From: Actinomycetes bacterium
GTDB lineage: Bacteria > Actinomycetota > Acidimicrobiia > Spongiisociales > UBA5794
DNA: 8,771 bases
NCBI GenBank assembly: GCA_023336875.1
Contig: JAMBLH010000309.1
Location: 1 to 8,771 of the forward strand
Direction of reading: 5' to 3'
Part shown: in pieces, positions 1 to 5,464 of the stretch
Layout: the number at the start of each line of letters is the position of its first letter
How positions within the stretch are numbered: position 1 is the stretch's first letter
Position numbers and translations under genes: made by a program
The notes under the pieces: generated by a model
Databases searched by the model: none
The model's input: only the letters and a program-made list of their open reading frames with translations
Told to the model about the DNA's origin: nothing

Positions 1-1038
1 GAGAATTGCGACCTTGATGGGTGCAAGGCGTGGATCGAGTTTCAGCACGATCCTCGTCTCCCCCTTGACCTCCTCCTCGGAGTAGGCATCGATGAGGAAT
101 GCAAACGTCGTCCGCGTTGCACCTGCAGCAGGCTCTATCACATACGGTACGAAACGGTCATCAGCCTCCTGGTCGAAGTAGGTGAGATCCTCACCTGAAC
201 GCTCGATATGAGCCTTGAGGTCAAAATCTGTCCGATTCGCGATGCCCTCGAGCTCGTCCCATCCCCACGGGAACAGGTACTCGACGTCATAGGTGCCGTC
301 TGCGTAGTGGGCGAGTTCATCGGTGTCATGCTCACGCAGCCTCAAGTTCTCAGGTGACATGCCAAGGTCCATGTACCACTTGTGCCGTGTTTCGACCCAC
401 TCCTCGAATGCCTCGGCTGCATCATCGGGGTGGACGAAATACTCCATCTCCATCTGTTCAAACTCACGGGTTCGGAACACGAACTGGCCCGGTGTGATCT
501 CGTTGCGAAAAGACTTGCCGATCTGGGCAATACCGAACGGGAGTTTCATCCGGGCGGACCGGCGCACGTTCTCGAAATTAATGAAGATGCCCTGGGCGGT
601 CTCGGGCCGCAGATACACAACGTTGTCCTCGGACTCGACGGGGCCCATGTGGGTCTTGAACATGAGATTGAACTCTTTTGGCTCAGTGAACGTGCCCGAG
701 TTTCCACACGTTGGACACTTGTTGGTGTCCTTCAGCTTGTCGAGGCGATGTCGAGCGTTGCACTCGCGGCACTCAACGAGAGGATCAGAGAATGAGGTGA
801 GGTGACCGCTGGCCTCCCAGACCTCGGGTGCCTGGAGGATCGCTGAATCCAAACCGACAACATCGTCGCGCATCCTCACCATCGACCGCCACCACTGGTC
901 CTTGACGTTGCGAAGCAGCTCCGTGCCGAGGGGGCCGTAGTCGTATGCCGAGCGAAGTCCCCCATAGATCTCTGAGGATTGGAAGACGAAACCGCGCTTC
1001 TTCGCGAGGTTGACGATCGTGTCGAAATCGGCTGGCAT
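1..1038 (-). CDS. glyS: Glycyl-tRNA synthetase, single-chain (alpha2) type, 3'-truncated by the window
   Basis: Class II aminoacyl-tRNA synthetase that charges tRNA-Gly with glycine in the cytoplasm. I translated 346 residues from the ATG at 1038 down to base 1 with no stop, so the C-terminus lies outside the window. The N-terminus (AKKRGFVFQSSEIYGG, residues 12-27, and AYDYGPLG, 31-38) is diagnostic of the eukaryote-like homodimeric GlyRS, not the alpha2beta2 GlyQ/GlyS type. Other landmarks are a four-cysteine cluster (C90, C93, C108, C111), YLRPETAQGIF (142-152), motif 2 FRNEITPGQF (177-186), REFEQMEMEYF (191-201), PWGWDELEGIANRTDFDL (257-274) and motif 3 EPAAGATRT (302-310). The visible part ends at LDPRLAPIKVAIL, where the anticodon-binding domain normally begins; family proteins are about 460 residues, so roughly a quarter is missing. 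The start is supported by an AGGAA 6 nt upstream. A GTG directly precedes the ATG and cannot be excluded. It is probably co-transcribed with uppS. Confidence 0.97.
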   Translation of the reverse strand, partial: MPADFDTIVNLAKKRGFVFQSSEIYGGLRSAYDYGPLGTELLRNVKDQWWRSMVRMRDDVVGLDSAILQAPEVWEASGHLTSFSDPLVECRECNARHRLDKLKDTNKCPTCGNSGTFTEPKEFNLMFKTHMGPVESEDNVVYLRPETAQGIFINFENVRRSARMKLPFGIAQIGKSFRNEITPGQFVFRTREFEQMEMEYFVHPDDAAEAFEEWVETRHKWYMDLGMSPENLRLREHDTDELAHYADGTYDVEYLFPWGWDELEGIANRTDFDLKAHIERSGEDLTYFDQEADDRFVPYVIEPAAGATRTTFAFLIDAYSEEEVKGETRIVLKLDPRLAPIKVAIL

Positions 1039-1044
1039 CACTGG

Positions 1045-1049
1045 TTCCT
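1045..1049 (-). promoter_or_regulatory. Ribosome binding site of glyS
   Basis: AGGAA on the minus strand, separated by 6 nt from the ATG at 1038. It supports that ATG as the start, rather than an upstream codon in the same open frame, which stays open back to the in-frame uppS stop at 1098-1096. Confidence 0.55.
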
Positions 1050-1072
1050 GATGTCGAGGGTTCTCTTGGGCG

Positions 1073-1088
1073 CTGCCGTTGCCGGCAG
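1073..1088 (-). other. Small hairpin with GNRA tetraloop between uppS and glyS
   Basis: On the minus strand, CTGCCG-GCAA-CGGCAG forms a perfect 6-bp, mostly G:C stem closed by a GCAA (GNRA) loop. It starts 7 nt after the uppS stop codon and lies about 34 nt before the glyS ATG. No U-run follows, so it is not a canonical intrinsic terminator. It could be a weak or U-less terminator, or a 3'-end stabiliser or processing site between the two genes. The fold was drawn by eye only. Confidence 0.4.
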
Positions 1089-1095
1089 GTGGATG

Positions 1096-1863
1096 CTACC
1101 CGGCGGACTCGGTGAACGATTCATCGACCGCTCCCCCGAATCGACGATCCCTGCCCTGGTACTCGGCAATGCACCGTGCAAGTTCGTCCCTGTCAAAGTC
1201 AGGCCAGAGCACGGGAGTGAACACATACTCGCTGTAGGCCGCCTCCCACAGAAGGAAGTTCGAAGTTCGCTGCTCGCCGCTCGTTCTGATCACAAGCTCA
1301 GGATCAGGCATGTCAGGGAGGTACAAGTGATCCATGACCGTTTGCTCGTCGATCTCGCCAGGTCTCAGTTCCCCTGCAAGAAGATCTGCGGCAACCCGCT
1401 TGATGGCGTCCACGATCTCGACTCTGCCCCCGTAGTTGAAGGCGAACACCATGGTCATGGTTGTGTTGTCAGCCGTTAGTTCCTCTGCGGACCGAATGCG
1501 ATCCCTGAGCTCCTGAGGTACGCGCTCATCGTCGACATCGCCCATGAAGAGAACCCTGACACCGAGATCGTTGAGTTCGTCCTTCCGGCGCTCGAGGAGG
1601 TCCACGTTGAACTGCATGAGGAACGAAACCTCGTACTCATCGCGATCCCAGTTCTCAGTTGAGAACGTGTAGACCGTGAGCCATTCGATACCGAGTTCGA
1701 GCGCGCCATGGACGACATCGAACAACGCAGGTTCGCCCCGTGCGTGACCCTGTGTCCGATGAAGGCCGCGCGCATTTGCCCATCGGCCGTTGCCGTCCAT
1801 GATGATCCCGACATGGGCTGGTATCGCGTCTCGGTCGACATCGACTGTGATCCGGTCAGCCAT
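1096..1863 (-). CDS. uppS: Cis-prenyltransferase (isoprenyl/undecaprenyl diphosphate synthase family)
   Basis: 255 residues. Z-type prenyltransferase that adds isopentenyl diphosphate units in cis to an allylic diphosphate, making the polyprenyl diphosphate from which the lipid carrier of peptidoglycan and other wall glycans is derived. Visible signatures are HVGIIMDGNGRWA (17-29, with catalytic D23), TVYTFSTENW (about 63-72), and the C-terminal RTSGEQRTSNFLLWEAAYSE block (about 193-212) followed by WPDF and RDRRFGG, which bind diphosphate and complete the active site. The length is normal. Product chain length cannot be read from sequence; actinobacteria make C15, C50 and C55 products with paralogues of this family, but the recO-adjacent copy in mycobacteria (Rv2361c) is the long-chain enzyme. 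The ATG overlaps the recO end by 8 nt and has GGTGA 6 nt upstream (1870-1874), inside recO, implying translational coupling. Confidence 0.96.
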   Translation of the reverse strand: MADRITVDVDRDAIPAHVGIIMDGNGRWANARGLHRTQGHARGEPALFDVVHGALELGIEWLTVYTFSTENWDRDEYEVSFLMQFNVDLLERRKDELNDLGVRVLFMGDVDDERVPQELRDRIRSAEELTADNTTMTMVFAFNYGGRVEIVDAIKRVAADLLAGELRPGEIDEQTVMDHLYLPDMPDPELVIRTSGEQRTSNFLLWEAAYSEYVFTPVLWPDFDRDELARCIAEYQGRDRRFGGAVDESFTESAG

Positions 1864-2575
1864 TGAGCATCACCAGGCTCTCGAGTTGTCTCTCAAGGTG
1901 ATACTCCATGAATCGTTTCGTTACACCAAGCGCCTCGCGCGACATGGACTCGTCAGCATCAGGGAGAGTCTGAAAGTCCGCTGCTTCAACGGCAGCCATG
2001 TAGGGCACCAATCCCTCTCTCAGCGCGTATGCCCCCGGCGTCCGACAAGACTCACAGAGCGAACCACCTGCAGCGAAACTGAATCGGCTGAGATCCTCGG
2101 CCGTCCCGCATCCTGCGCAGGAACTGAGCGCTGGCGCGACACCAATCACATCGGCAGCCTTCAACATGAACGATGTCACAAGATCTGGATGCGGGGCACG
2201 GTGGTCGAGCACAGTGAGACCCCGCTGGAGCAGAAGGAACATCCTCATGGACTGCTCGTCCTCCTGCACGACAGCGTCAACCACTTCAACCATGGTGGAA
2301 GCCGCAAGCACTCGGTCGAGGTGATTGCGAAGCTCGCCATAGGCATTGATGGTCGACACCTCGGTGATCGTGTCCAGGTTCTTCCCCTCGTACAACACGA
2401 TGTCAACATGGGTGAAAGGTTCGAGTCTTCCCCCGAACCGGCTCTTGGTCTTTCGCACGCCCTTGGCAACGGTTCGGAGCTTCCCATGATTGGGGCTCAC
2501 AAGCACCACGATGCGATGTGACTCCCCAAAGGGGTAGCCACGCAGCACAATGCCCTGGTCGTTGCGGATAGCCAT
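1856..2575 (-). CDS. recO: DNA repair protein RecO
   Basis: 239 residues. In the RecFOR pathway RecO binds SSB and RecR, anneals single strands and loads RecA onto SSB-coated gaps. The N-terminus is a typical RecO OB fold (QGIVLRGYPFGESHRIVVL, about 7-25, then GKLRTVAKGVRK and SRFGGRLEPFTHVDIVLYEG). The helical C-terminal part carries a zinc-finger-like CxxC-CxxC set (C153, C156, C174, C177) and the block ending VTKRFMEYHLER (about 218-229). Length is normal. I chose the ATG at 2575 because it gives the canonical start and no other start codon fits. There is no Shine-Dalgarno: the bases just before the ATG read CTCCT, the complement of one. A tandem heptamer repeat and TACCGT boxes lie directly upstream, so the message may be leaderless or made by read-through from era. 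The end overlaps uppS by 8 nt. Confidence 0.96.
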   Translation of the reverse strand: MAIRNDQGIVLRGYPFGESHRIVVLVSPNHGKLRTVAKGVRKTKSRFGGRLEPFTHVDIVLYEGKNLDTITEVSTINAYGELRNHLDRVLAASTMVEVVDAVVQEDEQSMRMFLLLQRGLTVLDHRAPHPDLVTSFMLKAADVIGVAPALSSCAGCGTAEDLSRFSFAAGGSLCESCRTPGAYALREGLVPYMAAVEAADFQTLPDADESMSREALGVTKRFMEYHLERQLESLVMLNG

Positions 2576-2579
2576 AGGA

Positions 2580-2605
2580 GTAGACGGTAGACGGTAGACG
2601 GTAGA
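2580..2605. repeat. Tandem heptamer repeat (GTAGACG x3 plus partial fourth unit)
   Basis: Three perfect head-to-tail copies of GTAGACG (2580-2586, 2587-2593, 2594-2600) followed by GTAGA (2601-2605), beginning 5 bp upstream of the recO ATG. Read on the minus strand it is CGTCTAC repeated, and each period contains a TACCGT hexamer. It is the only clear tandem repeat noticed in the window and fills the position where a recO ribosome binding site would be expected. Confidence 0.9.
2584..2589 (-). promoter_or_regulatory. Candidate -10 box for recO (TACCGT)
   Basis: TACCGT on the minus strand fits the actinobacterial -10 consensus TANNNT. It ends 8 nt before the recO ATG, so initiation would fall at or within about 2 nt of the start codon and give a leaderless transcript, consistent with the missing Shine-Dalgarno. 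Further copies at 2591-2596 and 2598-2603 come from the repeat. No convincing -35 was seen. Function is inference. Confidence 0.3.
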
Positions 2606-2649
2606 ACTTGGACGACCGGAGAACGGGCGCCGAGGGTCCGTACGCTGGC

Positions 2650-2655
2650 TACCGT
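2650..2655 (+). promoter_or_regulatory. Candidate -10 box for the dehydratase gene (TACCGT)
   Basis: TACCGT (TANNNT) ends 6 nt before the ATG at 2662. With the usual 6-nt discriminator the first transcribed base would be the A of that ATG, a leaderless start. No Shine-Dalgarno is visible ahead of 2662, which agrees with this. No clear -35 element was seen. The same hexamer lies upstream of the divergent recO. Confidence 0.35.
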
Positions 2656-2661
2656 TGCGTC

Positions 2662-2946
2662 ATGCCTTCTGACGTCTCTCCCGGACAGATCGACAGCTTC
2701 CTCGATATCCACAGCGGCTGGATTCGAGATGGTGAGTCGATCACGAAGACCTATGTATTCGGTGACTTCAATGAAGCTCTCGGCTTCGTGGTCCGAATAG
2801 GAGTCAGCTCAGAGGTTGCAGACCATCACCCAGATATCGACATCAGGTGGAACAAGGTGACCTGCGTATTGTCAACGCACTCCGAGGGCGCTCTCACGAG
2901 CAAGGACCTCACCCTCGCGGCAGCCTTCGACGACGTTGCGGGCTGA
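2662..2946 (+). CDS. Pterin-4a-carbinolamine dehydratase-like protein (PCD/DCoH family)
   Basis: 94 residues from the ATG at 2662. The family dehydrates 4a-hydroxytetrahydrobiopterin formed by aromatic amino acid hydroxylases; many bacterial members have no proven pterin role. Seen here: SGW near residue 18-20, YVFGDFNEALGFVVRI (31-46), the catalytic-type HHP (H55, H56), then LSTHSEGALTSKDL with H73 and D82, matching the HH...H...D pattern of the family. Length is the usual about 95 residues. The open frame extends upstream to a TTG at 2608, adding 18 residues, but these do not resemble the family, and the 2662 ATG has a well-placed TACCGT box for a leaderless start. It is the only gene on the plus strand, convergent with era (6-bp gap) and divergent from recO, so it interrupts the minus-strand block in antisense. 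Confidence 0.88.
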   Translation: MPSDVSPGQIDSFLDIHSGWIRDGESITKTYVFGDFNEALGFVVRIGVSSEVADHHPDIDIRWNKVTCVLSTHSEGALTSKDLTLAAAFDDVAG

Positions 2947-2952
2947 TAGCTC

Positions 2953-3846
2953 TCAGAATCCCATGCGGTCGAGGAGTTCGTCCTTGGTCTGCCAATCCTT
3001 CTCGACCTTGACATTGAGCTCGAGGAACACCTTCGTTCCAAAGAGTCTCTCCAGATCAACACGAGCCTCAGTTCCGACATCGCGCACCACCTTGCCACCC
3101 TTGCCAATGACCATGCCCTTCTGGGATTCGCGCTCCACGTAGGCCGTTGCGTCAATGCGCACGACACCATTGTCGAGGGTTTCGAGTTCGTTGATCACGA
3201 CAGCAAGCGAGTGAGGCAGTTCGTCACGGAGCCGGGCGAGGTACTTCTCACGTATCAGCTCGGCTGCCAATAGTTGGTCCGGCTGATCGGATTTCGCGTC
3301 GGGAGGGAAGAAGAAGGGACCGGGTTCACACAGAGCAACGAGTTCTCGAATGACCAGATCCATGCCGTCAGACTTCTTTGCGGATATTGGGACGTACGCC
3401 TCGAAGTCCCACTCACCGGCCTCGGAGAGTTGTAGGAGCACCTTGTCCTTGTCCGCGATGTCAACCTTGTTCACCGCAACAACCACTGGGGCTTCTGCCT
3501 GCATCAGCCGCTCCGCGATCCGTCTGTCCCCAGGCCCGATTGGTTTCGTGGCATCGAGGACGAACAGCACGGCATCCGCTTCGGCGAGGGATCCATACAC
3601 AAGGGTATTCAATCTCTCACCAAGTGCGGTCCTTGGCTTGTGAATCCCCGGCGTGTCTACAAGGACGAGCTGCGTGCTTTCATCGGTGAGGGTGACAATC
3701 CCGCGGATCGTATTCCTGGTCGTCTGGGGGCGGCTCGAGATGATCGCCACCTTCTCCCCCACAAGCGAGTTTACGATCGTCGACTTGCCCACATTGGGGC
3801 GACCAACGATGGAAACGAATCCCGAACGTGTATCGAAGTGAGTCAT
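2953..3846 (-). CDS. era: GTPase Era (16S rRNA/30S assembly)
   Basis: 297 residues. Era is an essential or near-essential GTPase that binds the 3' end of 16S rRNA next to the anti-Shine-Dalgarno sequence and controls 30S subunit maturation. The GTPase motifs are all present: G1 GRPNVGKST (15-23), switch I region with RPQTTRN (39-45), G3 DTPGIHKP (64-71), G4 NKVD (126-129) and G5 SAK (155-157). The C-terminal KH RNA-binding domain has GMVIGKGG (244-251) and the typical end KVFLELNVKVEKDWQ. Length is standard. The ATG at 3846 overlaps the upstream CBS/HlyC gene by 4 nt (ATGA), with GGTGAAGGT about 10 nt upstream (3856-3864) as a possible ribosome binding site. Linkage to ybeY and phoH matches a shared role in ribosome and RNA maturation. 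Confidence 0.98.
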   Translation of the reverse strand: MTHFDTRSGFVSIVGRPNVGKSTIVNSLVGEKVAIISSRPQTTRNTIRGIVTLTDESTQLVLVDTPGIHKPRTALGERLNTLVYGSLAEADAVLFVLDATKPIGPGDRRIAERLMQAEAPVVVAVNKVDIADKDKVLLQLSEAGEWDFEAYVPISAKKSDGMDLVIRELVALCEPGPFFFPPDAKSDQPDQLLAAELIREKYLARLRDELPHSLAVVINELETLDNGVVRIDATAYVERESQKGMVIGKGGKVVRDVGTEARVDLERLFGTKVFLELNVKVEKDWQTKDELLDRMGF

Positions 3847-5003
3847 GAACGGCTGACCTTCACCCTTTCAACGCGTCTGCCCTTTACGGAGTATGCGGTG
3901 AACACCAGACCGTCGTGATCGAACGTCTCACCCTGTTCAGGGACTCTTCCAGCAAGCTCAAGCACAAGACCCCCAACGGTGTCCCACTCGTCTGATGGCA
4001 GATCGATTCCAACAACCTCAGCGAGGTCGTCGACATCGAGACGGGCATCCACAAGCCAGGCACCTTCGACTTCGACGACCATTGGCTCCTCATCATCGAA
4101 CTCATCGACGATCTCACCCACAAGTTCCTCGATGAGATCCTCAATGGTCACAAGTCCAGCCGTTCCACCGAACTCGTCGATAACGATTGCCATGTGTTGC
4201 TGGTTCGCCTGCATCTCTCGCAGCAACTCAGAGATGGGCTTGGTTTCGGGGACGAAGTACGCATCGTGCATGATCTTTCGAACCGATCTGGCTGCAGCCT
4301 CCTGATCGAACAACTCAAGTAGATCACGGCCATAGATCACTCCAACAACATGATCGACACTCTCACCGGTGACGGGGATGCGCGACCTGCCACTCTCAAG
4401 CACGAGGTCAACGGCCTCATCGGTGGATGCAGATCCCGCGAGAGTCACCATGTCTGTGCGTGGCACCATCACCTCTCGCACGATCGTGTCGGTGAACTCG
4501 AGAACGGACATGATCAGTTCTCGTTCCTCCGCGTCAGTGGGATCGTCGTCAGGTTCGTCGTCCTCACGGTCCGCGATGAGGTCACCGGCCGCAGCCCCTA
4601 TCGAAATTGCGATAGAAAGCGGGCGAGAGAGACCGTAGGCAAGGGACCGGGGACGGTTTCGCCCGATCCACCTGGGGATCACATCAACGATGAGTAAAAG
4701 ACCGATCGTCATTGCCAGGAGGGCAAAACCCAGTTCGATCCCACCGAGCATGTCGGTGAGGGCCCACGTCATCAGAATGACCGCGAGAACAACAAGCGCC
4801 GTAATCGTGGTTCCCAGAGCAGGTTGTATCTCGGAGCGGTTCTCAAGAAGGTGCGCCGCGGTCGCCGCTCCCGAAGTGTCGCCGTCCCCCGCATCCCTCA
4901 GGGCGTCGGCGCGCGGGGTCCTGATCAAGCTTGAGCCCCCGGCACGCAGCAATGCTGCGATGGCGATGAGAACGAACGCGACCACCCACCCGACGATGAT
5001 CAT
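3843..5003 (-). CDS. CBS-pair/CorC_HlyC membrane protein with diverged DUF21 (CNNM-like) domain
   Basis: 386 residues. Related to the CNNM/CorC/HlyC family, members of which act in Mg2+ or Co2+ efflux; the old name hemolysin reflects homology, not toxicity. The N-terminal about 145 residues look like a DUF21 membrane domain with segments near 3-20, 64-84, 90-110 and 122-142. An acidic linker (143-160) follows, then the first CBS motif (REVMVPRTDM, 176-185, and SRIPVTGESVDHVVGVIYGRDLL), the second CBS motif (HMAIVIDEFGGTAGLVTIEDL, 270-290, and ELVGEI), and a CorC_HlyC domain with DTVGGLVLELAGRVPEQGE (341-359). The membrane domain is diverged: the usual GE-x-x-PK is VDVIPR (106-111) and the usual LGN motif reads LGTT. 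The mycobacterial protein at this locus (Rv2366c) shows similar changes as I recall it, so transport should not be assumed. It overlaps ybeY and era by 4 nt each. No strong Shine-Dalgarno is seen, so coupling to ybeY is likely. Confidence 0.92.
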   Translation of the reverse strand: MIIVGWVVAFVLIAIAALLRAGGSSLIRTPRADALRDAGDGDTSGAATAAHLLENRSEIQPALGTTITALVVLAVILMTWALTDMLGGIELGFALLAMTIGLLLIVDVIPRWIGRNRPRSLAYGLSRPLSIAISIGAAAGDLIADREDDEPDDDPTDAEERELIMSVLEFTDTIVREVMVPRTDMVTLAGSASTDEAVDLVLESGRSRIPVTGESVDHVVGVIYGRDLLELFDQEAAARSVRKIMHDAYFVPETKPISELLREMQANQQHMAIVIDEFGGTAGLVTIEDLIEELVGEIVDEFDDEEPMVVEVEGAWLVDARLDVDDLAEVVGIDLPSDEWDTVGGLVLELAGRVPEQGETFDHDGLVFTAYSVKGRRVERVKVSRS

Positions 5004-5464
5004 CTTCGTGTGAGTCCAATCGTGGACAAGTACTGTGCCTCTCGAAGTTCCATTGCCTCTGCTTCGACGTCATTGTGGTGATCCCACCCCAAGATATGCA
5101 AAACGCCGTGGACAACCATGAGGTGTAGCTCGTCGATGAACGCCACGTCATGCCCAACGGCATGTGCTTCTACAACATCCTCACAGATGAAAATGTCGCC
5201 CAGATCCAGAGGTGGCCCGCCGGCGATCGCGGTTGGGGGATGGCCCGGCGCGGCATCCTCTATCGGGAACGAGAGCACATCGGTCGGACCCTGCTTCGAC
5301 ATGTGCTCGACATTGAGATCGCTCATGGCGGCGGTGTCAATAAACGTGACCGAGAGTGTCGAGTCGTCGGCGACCGACTCCTGTCGAAGGATCGATTCTA
5401 CGAATTCTGCCACTTCGGCCTCATCAACGTCTGCCCGAGTTGTGCCTGAAACAACTATGTTCAT
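5000..5464 (-). CDS. ybeY: Endoribonuclease YbeY (16S rRNA maturation factor)
   Basis: 154 residues, the usual size. YbeY is a single-strand metallo-endoribonuclease needed for 16S rRNA 3'-end maturation and 70S quality control. The zinc motif is complete: HGVLHILGWDHH at 119-130, with H119, H123 and H129 as ligands and W in place of the common Y. The family blocks TDVLSFP (61-67) and LGDIFIC (88-94) are also present. The ATG at 5464 overlaps the stop of the 7TM-HD gene by 4 nt, and the end overlaps the CBS/HlyC gene by 4 nt. A GAGGAG motif lies just before the start. Its position between phoH-type and era genes is the conserved bacterial arrangement, and YbeY and Era are known to act in the same 30S maturation pathway. 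Confidence 0.97.
   Translation of the reverse strand: MNIVVSGTTRADVDEAEVAEFVESILRQESVADDSTLSVTFIDTAAMSDLNVEHMSKQGPTDVLSFPIEDAAPGHPPTAIAGGPPLDLGDIFICEDVVEAHAVGHDVAFIDELHLMVVHGVLHILGWDHHNDVEAEAMELREAQYLSTIGLTRR

Noticed and set aside
979..1479. 166-codon plus-strand open frame across the uppS/glyS junction
   Set aside because: It overlaps two conserved genes in antisense, has no ribosome binding site, and its translation resembles nothing I recognise.
1790..2521. 243-codon plus-strand open frame opposite recO and the start of uppS
   Set aside because: It is a shadow of recO, whose protein is clearly conserved. The translation is a low-confidence Arg/His/Ser-rich sequence with no recognisable motif and no ribosome binding site.
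2523..2533. CCCC-AAA-GGGG inverted repeat
   Set aside because: It is only 4 bp with a 3-base loop, inside conserved recO codons (YPFGES). It is most likely coding sequence.
2608..2661. TTG start adding 18 residues to the dehydratase
   Set aside because: The added residues are not like the family, there is no ribosome binding site for the TTG, and the 2662 ATG gives the usual length with a well-placed TANNNT box.
2497..2712. 71-codon minus-strand open frame spanning the heptamer repeat and upstream of recO
   Set aside because: It is out of frame with recO and overlaps the dehydratase start and recO start. Its translation is low-complexity with no motif.
2944..2958. Possible terminator between the convergent dehydratase and era ends
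   Set aside because: Only a CTGA/TCAG 4-bp stem with no T-run is present in or around the 6-bp gap, too weak to call.
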